From Branchipolynoe longqiensis (lineage: Eukaryota > Annelida > Polychaeta > Phyllodocida > Polynoidae): a DNA stretch of 64,000 nucleotides. This document shows positions 39,801 to 50,095 of this stretch, piece by piece. The notes beneath the pieces were generated by a model. The model saw nothing but the letters and a program-made list of their open reading frames with translations. It was not told the origin of the DNA and ran no database searches. A program made the position numbers and the translations under genes. Each line of letters opens with the position of its first letter. Position 1 is the first letter of the stretch. Where the stretch lies: NCBI GenBank assembly GCA_030323885.1, contig CM059196.1, positions 42,431,798 through 42,495,797 on the forward strand, written 5' to 3'.

Positions 39801-40198
39801 CAGTGTGTGTGGTATGAGGAGGCCCTGCCCAGCAATTACCCCGACAGCTGAGGGGGGCACCACCAATGCACCAAGGAGGAATATATATATACAGTATATG
39901 TTCCCCTTGCATTTATACCCGTATAATGCGTTATACATCACGCACATATATATATGGCCCGGTGAGGCAGGACTTCTACTGTCATCATCAGTGGCAGTCC
40001 ACCAATGTGGGCCCAGTTCCCCGCTTCACCCAATTGTGGTATTCACTTCCGGCAGCCTGCTGGTCCCTGGGCGGTCATCTATTATGTACCTCAGCCCCAG
40101 GACCAGCCTTGGGGCACCAGCATTGGGACACCAGGTATTGGGCACCACTCATGGGATGCTAAAGAGACAGAAGAATCCCCTGGTGTGCAATGTACAAA
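39801..40198. other. no gene recognised
   Basis: Three overlapping + frames (98, 136 and 76 codons) cross this stretch. The composition is Pro/Ser/Gly-rich and no domain is seen. One CACTTCCGG motif lies near 40046. Confidence 0.35.
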
Positions 40199-40700
40199 CC
40201 CACGGGATGTCCTAACCCAGCGTAGTACTCTGTGAGAACAGTGTAGTATTATGTGAGGACCAGTGTAGTATTCTGTGAGAACCAGTCTGATAATTTGTGA
40301 GGACCAGTGCAATAATTCTGAGGACAAATGTATAACTCTGTAAGCACCAGTAAAGTATTCTGTGAGAACCAGTGTAGTACTCTGAGGACCAGTGTAGTAC
40401 TCCATTAGGAACAGTTTAGTAGTATATGAGGATCAGTGTAGAATTCTGTGAGGACCAGTATAGTACTGCGAATACCAGTGCTATGAGGACTAGTGTAGTG
40501 CACTGTGAGGACCAGTGTAGTATTATCTGAGGACCAGTTTAGTATTATGTGAGGACCAGTGTAGTAGTATGTGAGGACCAGTGTAGTATTGCATGACAAC
40601 CAGAGTAGTATTCCATGTGGACCCGTGTAGTATTCTGTTGCGACTAGTGTAGTATTCTGTGAGGACTAGCATAGTCCTCTGTGAGGACCAGTGTAGTACT
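40199..40700. repeat. about 23-bp minisatellite (GGACCAGTGTAGTATT)
   Basis: Around 21 copies of TGTGAGGACCAGTGTAGTAT with 22-24-bp spacing. The reverse complement of the same unit appears at 42955-43130. Confidence 0.93.
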
Positions 40701-40903
40701 ACTCCCACTGCATCCCAGCTTCCAACTGGTCAACTTGTTGCAACAATTTTGACACAGTACTAGTATCAGGAAACATACTATCCACCACTCCCCTTCTAAT
40801 AGCCTCATCAGCGATTAGGACACCAAACTAACAGAATTGTAAGAGAAATATCATTGTAGCATTATAAGCGTGGTTGTCGTAGCTTGCTCTGGTACTGGTG
40901 TTA

Positions 40904-41165
40904 TATGAGACTGTCTCAAAAGGTGCTAAGCAATATGGGACAAAACTTTGTCCATTGTAACAATCAACATACTATCTGCTTATGCATTTGCTCAGGATAA
41001 ACTGATTTGTTTTTTTACATGGTGTTTCATAATCCCAATAGAATACATACTGATTTGAAGCAAATGTCCTTGTGTTTTCAGTGTAACCGTTTCTGGGCTG
41101 TTTTGTGTCAATCGTTACAATGGACACAAAAAAGAAGAGTTATCACCTTTTGAGACAGGCTGATA
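40904..41165. mobile_element. TIR element, 262 bp, TA target (Tc1/mariner-like)
   Basis: CTGTCTCAAAAGGTG near the left end is inverted as CACCTTTTGAGACAG near the right end, with a second inner inverted pair (TGTCCATTGTAAC / GTTACAATGGACA). TA flanks both ends (40902-40903, 41166-41167). No transposase frame, so non-autonomous; Tc1/mariner is inferred from the TA. Confidence 0.85.
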
Positions 41166-41454
41166 TACATCCTCTCCGGAGTTCTCTCTTTCTCACCTGA
41201 TACTAGTGATAGTTGCGTGATGAATAGGACACCTATGACATTAGCAGTAGTGAGTATTATTGTACTTGGTTCTTCAAGTTGGGGAATGTCACAAAATGGC
41301 GTTACTTACCACATTCAGCATCACTACATCATCCAGTTGGACGCAATAGTTGAGATTTGATATAATCTAATGTTACCAGCTCCAATGAATTAGCTCCTTA
41401 AAATAACTACATGGGCATACAACATATATTTAGCTGCATTACAGAAGCTGCAGG
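41166..41454. other. no gene recognised
   Basis: AT-leaning sequence without repeat or coding signal. Confidence 0.4.
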
Positions 41455-42170
41455 ACTGGCCTCACACAGACACACATATTCAGATATATACACGCATACA
41501 CACATACTCAGACAGACATACATGCTCACACATACGCACTCACAAACATATATATTCATACACACACACACAGACAATAAAAACTCACGCAAAGATACAC
41601 ACACCTACTCACAGGAACATTCAAAGACACATGCAGCCACATATATACACATACTCGCCCATACTCACACTCACACATGCACATATACACACATACTCAC
41701 ACACCCAAGCATACAGACTCACACATGCTCACACACCCACACATACAGACTCACACAGACACATACTCACACATACACACAACTATTCACACAGACATAC
41801 ACACACAAACAATACACTGAAACACACTCATACATACTCACACACAACACACCTACTCACATATATACACACATCCTCAAACAGACTCACACACCCAAGC
41901 ATACAGACCCATACATGCTCACACACTCACACATACACATACACAGACTCACACATACACACATTCACACATACACATATATACACACAAACAGTACACT
42001 CAAACACACTCACATATACTCACACATACTCACACACACCTACTCACACAGGCACACACATATACACACAGACTCACACAGACTCGGCAATACTCACACA
42101 GACACACAGACACACAGACACACATACTCGCACATACTCATACCTACTCACACCCACTCACACAGACTGA
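41455..42170. repeat. CA-rich microsatellite (ACTCACACATAC type)
   Basis: About 700 bp of ACACAC, ACTCACACA and ACATACAC units with no fixed longer period. The 270-codon Thr/His-rich frame is a by-product. Confidence 0.95.
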
Positions 42171-42419
42171 CGCGGTGGCCAGTTATGCATGCTCCGTGCC
42201 CCGATCTGCTGCTCGCATGCTGACCTTGGTGCGAGCAGCTCGGGACACCTGCGGCTCTGACCCACATACAGTCACCATGACAACACAACTCACGGATGAC
42301 GGCCCTAATGATAGTCATCATGCAAAGGACATATTGCTGCTGACTTGACAACCCACTCAGCTGCTTGAGTTGCCGACCCAGCGAGAATGCGTGTATCAGG
42401 CAGTGGTGGTGGTGCTGGA
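42171..42419. other. no gene recognised
   Basis: Non-repetitive segment between two low-complexity blocks. Confidence 0.4.
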
Positions 42420-42790
42420 ACAGGTGGAGTGTGGGAGGGGAGTGGAGAATGTGAGGGGAGGGGAGGGGAGGGTAGAGGATGGGAGGGGAAGGGAGGTGGA
42501 GGGGATGGGAAGGGGGATGGGGAAGGGGGAGGGGGAAGGGGGGAAGGGAGGGGGAAGGGGGGGAAGGGAGGAGGAAGGGAGAGGGAGGGGGAGGGTCAGG
42601 GGGGGAGGGGTAAGGGGAGGGGGATGTGTGGGAGAGGGAGGGGGAAGGAGACGGAGGAGGAGGGGGGGAGGGGAGGGGGAGGGGAGGGGGAGGGGAGTGG
42701 GAGGGGAGTGGGAGGGGAGTGGGGGCAGTGGGAGGGGGAGAGGGAGAGGGAGAGGGAGGGGGGAGAAGATGGGTGGGGGACTCAGGGATC
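42420..42790. repeat. purine-rich tract (GGGGAGGGGGA type)
   Basis: G/A on the + strand. Gly/Glu/Arg-rich frames are artefacts. Confidence 0.95.
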
Positions 42791-42954
42791 GGGTGTTCTA
42801 AAGCCTTCTAAAGCCGTTTGGCTGATATTTCAGCGGCTGATAGTGATACCTATAGGGTCAGTCAGAGTGACGTCACAGTTATGGTACAACTAGTCACAAT
42901 GGTGAGAAACAACTCAAAACTTCAGAATGGGTACCTTTTATTGGATGCCTCTTG

Positions 42955-43130
42955 GGAGCCTGAATATAACGAGAATACTACTATTGTCCTCATGGAATAC
43001 TACACTGATCCTAATATGTACACTGGTCCTCAGAGTACTTATGCTGGTGCATGGTCCTCACATAATACTACACTGGTCCTAACAGAATATTATGCTGGTT
43101 CTCACATAGTACTATGCTAGTGACCATGAT
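42955..43130. repeat. inverted relic of the 23-bp minisatellite
   Basis: AATACTACACTGATCCT, ACTGGTCCTCAGAGTACTTA and ATAATACTACACTGGTCCT are the reverse complement of the unit at 40199-40700. Confidence 0.88.
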
Positions 43131-43139
43131 GAGGGTTTA

Positions 43140-43870
43140 AAACATGCCATGAAGATTAAGACATTTATATTAAGTCATCACTTCTCTTAAGTTAGCAGAA
43201 ACATTAGCAGGATACTCCCCCGATGGTATTTATGTTGCATACATATAAGGCGAGGATCATCATTGGCTACTTATATTCACATAACAGTTCATACACAACA
43301 TATATTTATTCACATAGATATTAAGAGGCACATAATTTATCATTTCGATTCATATACTACTTTATACAGGACATCAATGTGTCACTATATATTAAATAAG
43401 CGGACAATTATCGTATTTATATAATTCAGATACGCTTAAAGAACACATATTTGTTATGATATATTATGTAATACTTATTTGTCATTTGCATTCACATAGG
43501 CCATTTGTTATATATATATTTACATAGAACCTTACACAGCACATATTTATCAATATATGCTAAGTAAGAAGGCATTCGTCAATGAGATTCACGTAAAACT
43601 GTATACATAACATACGCAGGAGGGGCATTATAGTTATTTATATTCAAATAATAAGTCAGGTGGGTGCAGGTGGCACAGTGCCCACCAGCCTGGCGGTGGT
43701 AGGAAATATTAAGGCCCTGCAGCCTAAATAATATGAGAATAACGCGTTATACAATACATAACCCATATATTTATTTGTCCATATATAATAAATAAGAGCG
43801 ATATCATGTTATGCGTTATACAATTTGTGTATGGACAGTAAAATAAGTGGATGCATTCAGACCATAATGG
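43140..43870. repeat. AT-rich diverged tandem repeat, about 100-bp period
   Basis: TATATTCACATA, CAACATATATTTATTCACAT and ATATATTAAATAAG blocks recur about every 95-105 bp. Divergence is high and part of 43660-43725 is unrelated GC-rich sequence. Confidence 0.55.
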
Positions 43871-43882
43871 CCAGTTGGTGGG

Positions 43883-44200
43883 TCATTGTTGGAGTTTTAC
43901 GTCCTGGCAACGTCTAAGGGCATATACGGACAGATACCGACTTGTGACAGTGCATACTCATGGCAATTTTATAGTGCTGCCCCATTGGGAGATCAGGCTG
44001 CCGGCACCATGGCCTGATATCTCCCGCAGTCACATTATCCTGACACGGAGATAACCAGTCCTTGCCCTATCCTAAGCAGTCCTTGCCCTATCCTAACACT
44101 ACCGAGTGCCTGGCTAGGAAGCGACAAGAAAGTCATTGGTTTGACTCGACCAGGGTTAGAACCGATTGGTTCAAATCCCATGTTCTACCAGAATAATGGC
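43883..44200 (-). mobile_element. SINE-A, near full length
   Basis: The tail GTTTTACGTCCTGGCAACGT is at left. CAGTCCTTGCCCTATCCTAA is duplicated in direct tandem (44056, 44078). The head has GGTTCAAATCCCATGTTCTA. Confidence 0.9.
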
Positions 44201-44520
44201 CACTGAATCGCCAAACCTCACAAACTAGTCATCGCTTAGAATGATCTCTGCTACCAAAAGTCGTGTAGCGTCTCCCCCGCATTGGATCCCCCACGCACAC
44301 GTATTTGTGACGTCACATCCTGTCCAGAGCCCTGGGCTTATCCGCAGTACGCCCTTGACCTACATACCGCAGGAGCAGCTCTAGTCCTGTGCAAGTATGC
44401 ATATTTCATTGCTGACCTAGATCTACGCAGGCTTAGTGGTCATGTACGCAATGTGGGGCCCACAAAACCAAATTGCGTGTAATTTACAACAACATCCGTA
44501 ATGGACGTATGCCATGAATA
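44201..44520. other. no gene recognised
   Basis: The 66-codon frame at 44282 lacks a domain. GTGACGTCACAT (CRE) lies near 44307. Confidence 0.35.
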
Positions 44521-44583
44521 TTTCAAGTTGCTTAGTCTGATGGCTTAGAAATTCTATACTATGTATTTGATATTTATTCAACT
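44521..44583 (+). repeat. MITE-T left-end fragment
   Basis: TTCAAGTTGCTTAGTCTGAT and GGCTTAGAAATTCTATACTA, a decayed terminus. Confidence 0.6.
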
Positions 44584-44938
44584 TTAAAACTGCATAGTCC
44601 GCTGAAGCATCACATTTTCAAAACCAAAATAGTTATGTAGATTTGACTCTACATATGTAACTTAGATATTGATGCACATATTAAACATTTATTGCCACAT
44701 AAAAGGGAACACTGAGATAATTTGGTAGAGCCTGTTACTGTTGAAGCCTATTGTGTCAGGGTTTTGGTGTGCTTGCCAAAACTAAATTTACATGTTTGAA
44801 TTTCAAATATCTCAAAACTTAACCATTTAAAATCAAAGTTACTTTAACCCGAAATAATGTAGATTATAACGATCAATTTAATATATTTATTTCAGAAAAA
44901 TTACCAAAACGCAACACGATTGGACTATGCAACTTTAA
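44584..44938 (-). mobile_element. MITE-T, full length
   Basis: TTAAAACTGCATAGTCCGCT at left, CGATTGGACTATGCAACTTT at right, with all internal blocks present. Confidence 0.92.
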
Positions 44939-45060
44939 CTTCAAGACAGTTATATTTGAAGGGGGCAATTTGGAGGTATTTGATGGGAAACCTGTTAAAT
45001 TAATGTTGGCGTGCAGAGAGGATTGCTTGACATGACAGGTTTCAATGTGGAAAGCTTCTA
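44939..45060 (+). repeat. MITE-T middle fragment
   Basis: GAGGTATTTGATGGGAAACC and TTAAATTAATGTTGGCGTGC match the centre of the family. Confidence 0.5.
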
Positions 45061-45592
45061 TTAAAGTTGTATAGTCCGACGGCTTTCGAATCTTTGCACA
45101 ATTCTTTTAGATACACATATCCGGTTGACAATTATAACCTACTATTCATTATTCGGAAGTCATTTTGATTGAAAATGGCTAGTTTTGAAGCAATTTGAGC
45201 TGAAAGAACACAAAATCATTTCAGCAAGCTTGTCAAAAGTATTGTTGTTGTGGCCCAGATTCACATATCGCGATGGTCACATGATGTGGAATGACCTATT
45301 AATGTGTAGGTAGTCTGGAACCTGACTAATGCCATATATGGTACTGGGAATGAGGGTAGGACTAATAAGGTTACAATATTGACCTACTTGGTTAGTGGCT
45401 CCCTGCCTAATGGCTGTCTCAAAGTAGGTACCCATAGGGATAGGGTAATAAATTCACTTATTACTCTGTATATGCTGCCCCAAAGCCTTAGTTAATGCAC
45501 CAGTACCTAAGTTGGATATATAGAATCAAATGGAATAAGTGTTTGGGTTTTGAAGAAAAAACAAAGTTTAATCGGACCATGCAACTTTATAT
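45061..45592 (+). mobile_element. MITE-T, full length, with ~250-bp insertion
   Basis: Left part 45061-45241 from TTAAAGTTGTATAGTCCGAC, right part from ~45484 (CCTTAGTTAATGCACCAG) to ATCGGACCATGCAACTTTAT. The insert 45242-45483 has no ends or frame I could recognise. Confidence 0.8.
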
Positions 45593-45597
45593 TGAAA

Positions 45598-45906
45598 TAA
45601 GGTTGTATATTCCGATGTTTTTGAGTTTCTGCCATTTTCTAAGATTAGACAATCATTATAATTTAGCTTACTTTACTTTAAAGTACCTGTATTTTGAAGT
45701 AAAATGAGGTCAAATAATGTTGGCAAGCTCATGCAAATTCTAACATCATAGGCTTCTGCAGAAAGAGTTTCTATTAAATTGGCTTCTATGCAGAAACACA
45801 TGCCTACTAAGTGCATTGTATATACGTTGGAGATGGAGGATCAAATCTAGATAAATGCTTTGGTTTAAATATGTTAACGCTTTTTATTGGACCCTGCGGC
45901 TTTACT
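45598..45906 (+). mobile_element. MITE-T, nearly full length, decayed termini
   Basis: GGTTGTATATTCCGATG at left, CTTCTGCAGAAAGAGTTTCT in the middle, TTATTGGACCCTGCGGCTTT at right. Confidence 0.8.
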
Positions 45907-45926
45907 ACTTATTTTATGCCACACTG

Positions 45927-46022
45927 ACTGTTTAATGAGTCCAGCAATATTTAAGTTGGATATTTAGGACACAATCTAGCTGAGTGATTTGGTTTATTAA
46001 TTATCGGATTATGCAGCTTCAC
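45927..46022 (+). repeat. MITE-T right-end fragment
   Basis: TTAATGAGTCCAGCAATATT to TATCGGATTATGCAGCTTCA. Confidence 0.75.
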
Positions 46023-46790
46023 CTGACTAGAGCTGAACCTATGAGGTGTTGGAGAATGTTGAATGTAACTCTGTTTAAATATTCAAAGATCGAACAAAGC
46101 TAAGTGAATTTAGCCGAAGAATAGCAGTGCCTGCTGTCAATCATTTGCGCATAGACACTCATTCCCATAAAAAGAAACACCATAACTAAAGCAATTCGGA
46201 AAGATAAGCTGATGGAGATGCAATGAACACTACCAGCACACAGGCCGACAATTACACGCACTGCCCCAGCACAAACACACCAATAATCACACACTATGCA
46301 ACCACTACCACTTACACTTACAGATTAACATACATATCCTCTTCTGGCTGATCTAGGCCCTTTTGAGCCTCTAATGCCAGCTCGATATGTTTTTATTTTT
46401 AAAGCACACTATTTTGTTGGCACACATATGGAGGTGGATGGAGCTTTGAAGTCATATAATTGTGCATGTCCTCTCCAATGTCTATCAATTCTTCTCTCAA
46501 ATGTTTCATACCGTTGGTGCTTAAATGCACGCCACACCAACACATACACCAGCATACAGACACTAACACACTAACACAGTAACACTGCATAAACATACAC
46601 TAAGTCACAGGTCGATGCATGTCGACAACATATCAGGGACACACCCACGCAGTGCCCCAACACACGCCCACCTTCCCAACAGGCAATTCTAGGGCGTTGT
46701 CACGTGACCGTGTGGCCTGGTTACCTCACAGCCGGCGGTCACTCACTACAGCCCGGCTCGTGTCTCGCACTGGGAGGATAGAGGAGACGG
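46023..46790. other. no gene recognised
   Basis: Non-repetitive sequence with CA-rich patches near 46520-46600. Frames of ~65 codons on both strands have no domain. CACGTGACCGTGTGG near 46700 is an E-box-containing patch. Confidence 0.4.
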
Positions 46791-47285
46791 AGCAAGAGGG
46801 GAGGGCATGGGGGCCGGGGAGAACGGGGCGGGGGGGGGGGGGGGGGGCGGGGGAGCACCCTGGAGCACGGGAGAGAAGAGGGGGAACAGGGGGGAAGAGG
46901 GGGAAGCGGGGGAAGAGGGGATGGGAAGAGGGGAAGGGGGAAAGGGGAAAGGGGGGAAGGGGGGGAGGGGGGGAAAGGCGACAGGGGGAAGAGGGGGGAA
47001 GAGGGGGAAGAGGGGAAGAGGGGAAAAGAGGGGAAAAGGGAAAGGGAAAGAGGGGAAGGGGGGAACAGGGGAAGGGGTAACAGGGGAAGGGGGAAGGGGG
47101 AAGGGGGAAGGGGGAAGGGGGAAGGGGAAGGGGGAAGAGGGGAGGGAGGAAGGAGGAAGAGGGGAAGAGGGGAAGGGGATAGGGGGAAGGGGGAGGGGGA
47201 AGATTGGCTGAGTAGTACGGGTGGAAGAGGGGAAGAGGGGAAAAGGGGAAGAGCAGAAGAGGGGAAAAGGGACGACGGGAACGGG
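46790..47285. repeat. purine-rich tract (GGGGAAGAGG type)
   Basis: A ~17-G run near 46830, then GGGGGAAGGGGGAAGAGG units. Frames on the + strand are Gly/Glu/Lys-rich artefacts. Confidence 0.95.
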
Positions 47286-47289
47286 GGGA

Positions 47290-47452
47290 AGAGTTCGTTT
47301 ATTTGTTAGAGTTTACTCTACTCGCAGCATATAAGGTCATATCAGGACGGGAACCGACTCGTGAGATTGTGTGCTCATGATGACTTTATAGTGCTGCCCT
47401 ACTGAGAAACCGGAGCACCGGCCCTATGAGCGTATATCCTACTCAGTCCAAA
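47290..47452 (-). mobile_element. SINE-A, 3' half, diverged tail
   Basis: AGCATATAAGGTCATATCAG, TTTATAGTGCTGCCCTACTG, ending at ATCCTACTCAGTCC. Confidence 0.8.
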
Positions 47453-47454
47453 GC

Positions 47455-47715
47455 GACCGAAGGAAAAGATGGAGTAGGGAAGTGGTGGGAGGGGAAGTGT
47501 AGAACAATGAGTGCATGGTGTGGAGGGGTGAGGGAGTGAGAGCTGAGAGAGGTGGACAGGATGGGAGAGAGGGAGGGGAGGGAGGGAGGGAGGGAGGGAG
47601 GGGGAGGGAGGGAGGGGAGGGAGGGAGGGAGGAGGGAGGGAGGGAGGGAGGGAGGGAGGGAGAGAGGGAGGTAGGGAGGGAGGGTGGGCGGGAGAGAGAC
47701 AGAGGATAGGGAGGG
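47455..47715. repeat. purine-rich GGGA tract
   Basis: GGGAGGGAGGGA tetranucleotide-like array. Ser/Pro/Leu-rich frames on the reverse strand are artefacts. Confidence 0.93.
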
Positions 47716-48180
47716 GGCACTTCGCTCCGTCCCCCCCCCCCCAGCCCCCTCGCCTCCTTCCCCGGTGCGGCGCCGTTTGATCTCCGTGACAATGGGCGTA
47801 GAGCGGTCACTAAGTAAGTGCGCCCCCCCCCCCACCCTCCCCCCACACACAGACCAACCACCCCTCAGCTGAGTACCGGCCGAGTGGGCAGGCGGGCGGG
47901 AGGGCCAGGAGGGCCAGGAGGGCCGGGCGGGCCGGGCAGGGCCGAGCTCCCTGGGAACACGGCGGCTGAGTCCTAGCAGATGGTGGTCGCGGGTTTTAGC
48001 GGACTAAATGTGAATGATCAGCAGACGCGAAAGCGGCGCCAAGCCCCAGCGTAGACCGGACACACATCTCGCCGAACCAAGACCTAACAAGGAACGGTTC
48101 GGTCTGGTCCAGCATACTATTGTTACTACTGCAGATCAAGGGTACAACATAATCAGAAAAGAAGCAGAACGTACCATATA
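47716..48180. other. no gene recognised; GC-rich with GGGCC repeat at 47888-47945
   Basis: Contains two C-runs and GGAGGGCCAGGAGGGCC-type repeats. Frames are short. CpG is raised around 47755-48070. Confidence 0.4.
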
Positions 48181-48181
48181 T

Positions 48182-48345
48182 GGTCATAGTGCCGGTGTCC
48201 CGGTTACCCAGCAGGGCAGCACTATAAAGTCATCATGAGTGCACACTATCCAAAGTTGGCACACGTCCTGATATGACCTTAGATGTTGGTTGGTTGTTGG
48301 AGTTTTACGTCGTGGCAAGATTTAAGGTCGAATCAGGATGTTAGA
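48182..48345. mobile_element. two truncated SINE-A tails, tail to tail
   Basis: 48182-48287 is a + strand 3' half (GCAGCACTATAAAGTCATC ... GACCTTAGATGTTGG). 48285-48345 is a - strand tail (GTTTTACGTCGTGGCAAGAT). Confidence 0.8.
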
Positions 48346-48354
48346 TGCTGCTAG

Positions 48355-48516
48355 TACATTAAACCTCCACAAACCTCCACACACCTCCACAAACTTTAAC
48401 AAACCTCAACAAACTTCAACAAACATCAATAAACGTCAAGCAACCTCAACAAACCTCAACAACCCTCAACAAACCTCAACAAACCTCAACAAACAAACTG
48501 TTACAAACCTCAGTAG
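48355..48516. repeat. AAACCTCAAC microsatellite
   Basis: About 14 copies of a 10-12-bp unit (AAACCTCAAC, AAACTTCAAC, AAACATCAAT). It follows a SINE-A tail remnant and precedes a full SINE-A, so an AAAC tail is a likely seed. Confidence 0.9.
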
Positions 48517-48517
48517 A

Positions 48518-48850
48518 TGGCCGAATGAGTTAGAGCGGACGTCTCCCGTGTTGGTAGATCATGGGGTCGTGGGTTCGAACCATGGTCGAGTCAAACCAAT
48601 GACTTAAAAATTGATACTTGTCGCTTCCTAGCCTGGCGCTCAGCATTATTAGGATAGGACAAGGACTGGTTGGCTCAGTGTCAGGATAATTTGACTGAGT
48701 GGGATATCAGGTCATGTTGCTGGTGGCCTGATCTTCCAGTGAGGCAGCACTATAAAGTCACCATGAGTGTGCACTGTCACAAGTCGGTACCCACCCTGAT
48801 ATGACCTTAGATGTTGCTAGGACGTAAAACAACAACAAATAACAAACAAC
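48518..48850 (+). mobile_element. SINE-A, near full length, type-i head
   Basis: Starts at ATGGCCGAATGAGTTAGAGC, lacking the first ~12 bp. Box B GTGGGTTCGAACC, intact body, tail AAAACAACAACAAATAAC. Confidence 0.93.
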
Positions 48851-48954
48851 CCTAACTAAGTAACACAGTTGTTCTGGTCAGTCGGTGTGGTTGACAGCGT
48901 ACGGCGGGCTTTACTTCACAGCGCGTTCAGGGAGGGGTTCGGCGGGTATGCTAC

Positions 48955-49115
48955 ATTGAGACGCTACTGTTGGGGTGTCGCTTCGCTGCCATGGCAACAG
49001 CGCATTGTGCCGAACTGCGCAACTCCACAAAAACAATGGCCCACCATTAGGCGCAGCTTTTTTCCGCTTTCCAAAAACCATTTGTCAAACAGGTTCCACA
49101 CCCCCCCCCCCCCTT
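48955..49115 (+). pseudogene. possible THAP zinc-finger fragment
   Basis: Two adjacent frames together resemble the start of a THAP domain. One reads IVPNCATPQK; the next, one base over, reads NNGPPLGAAFFRFPK. THAP domains begin with a Cys pair, a C..xN motif and then an FxxFP block, and bind DNA in transposase-derived regulators. Here the first Cys is Arg, a frameshift lies near 49040, and the later C..H pair and the AVPTF end are absent. A C-run follows at 49103. If real it is a decayed fragment; chance similarity is quite possible. Confidence 0.2.
48985..48998. promoter_or_regulatory. X-box-like motif
   Basis: GCTGCCATGGCAAC differs by one base from the symmetric RFX site GTTGCCATGGCAAC. 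It lies inside the possible THAP fragment, so it may be incidental. Confidence 0.25.
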
Positions 49116-49194
49116 TCCCTCCCACACCCCCCGCCGGCGGCTGAGGTTCTACTTCAATCAGAGGTTCTCTACGCGTTCATCATGAATTACCCTC

Positions 49195-49972
49195 TGAGTT
49201 GCTGTATTTCAAAGTTAGTATATTTCATTACCGGATTCTGCCATGATTTGCTATATTTCATAGCCTGATTCATAGTATATTCATAGTATATGACCCAAGT
49301 CAACATACCCCAGGTCTCACCTGAATTGCTATTTTTAATAGCCCGAGTCATCCCTGAATTGCTATATTTAATAGTCTCAGTCATTCCTGAGTTGCTATAT
49401 TTAATAGCTGAATCGTCCCAGGATTGCTATATTTAATCGCCGAGTCATCCCTGAGTTGCTATATGTAATAGCCTGAGTCATCCCTGAATTGCTATATTTA
49501 ATAGCTGAGTCATCCCTGCCTTGCTATATTTAATAGCTGAGTCATCCCTAAATTGCTATATTTAATAGCCTGAGTCATCCCTGAATTGCTATATTTAGTA
49601 GCCTGAGTCATCCTTGAATTGCTATATTTAATAGCATCAGTGATCCCTAAATTGCCATATTTAATAGCTGAGTCATCCCTGACTTGCTATATTTAATAGC
49701 CTGAGTCATCCCTTAATTGCTATATTTAATAGCCTGAGTCATCCCAGAATTGCTATATTTAATAGCCTGAGTCATCCCAGAATTGCTATATTTAATAGCC
49801 TGAGTCATCCCAGAATTGCTATATTTAATAGCCTGAGTCATCCCTTAATTGCTATATTTAATAGCCTGAGTCATCCCAGAATTGCTATATTTAATAGCCT
49901 GAGTCATCCCAGAATTGCTATATTTAATAGCCTGAGTCATCCCTGAATTGCTATATTTAATGGCCAGAATCA
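49195..49972. repeat. 33-bp minisatellite of hairpin units, about 23 copies
   Basis: The unit is GCTATATTTAATAGCCTGAG plus TCATCCCTGAATT. Each copy carries the inverted repeat GCTATATTTAATAGC. The left third is more diverged than the right. Confidence 0.96.
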
Positions 49973-50095
49973 ATTGTGAGAACTGCCCCCCATAGTTAGA
50001 TGTTTTACATGATAGTGGTGATGCAGCAGAGATAGGATAGATGAAGCCAGGACGGAGAACACAAATGAACCAAACAATCCTCCTCTGTCCTTTCA

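Noticed and set aside
41411..42223. 270-codon Thr/His-rich frame
   Set aside because: CA-rich microsatellite translated.
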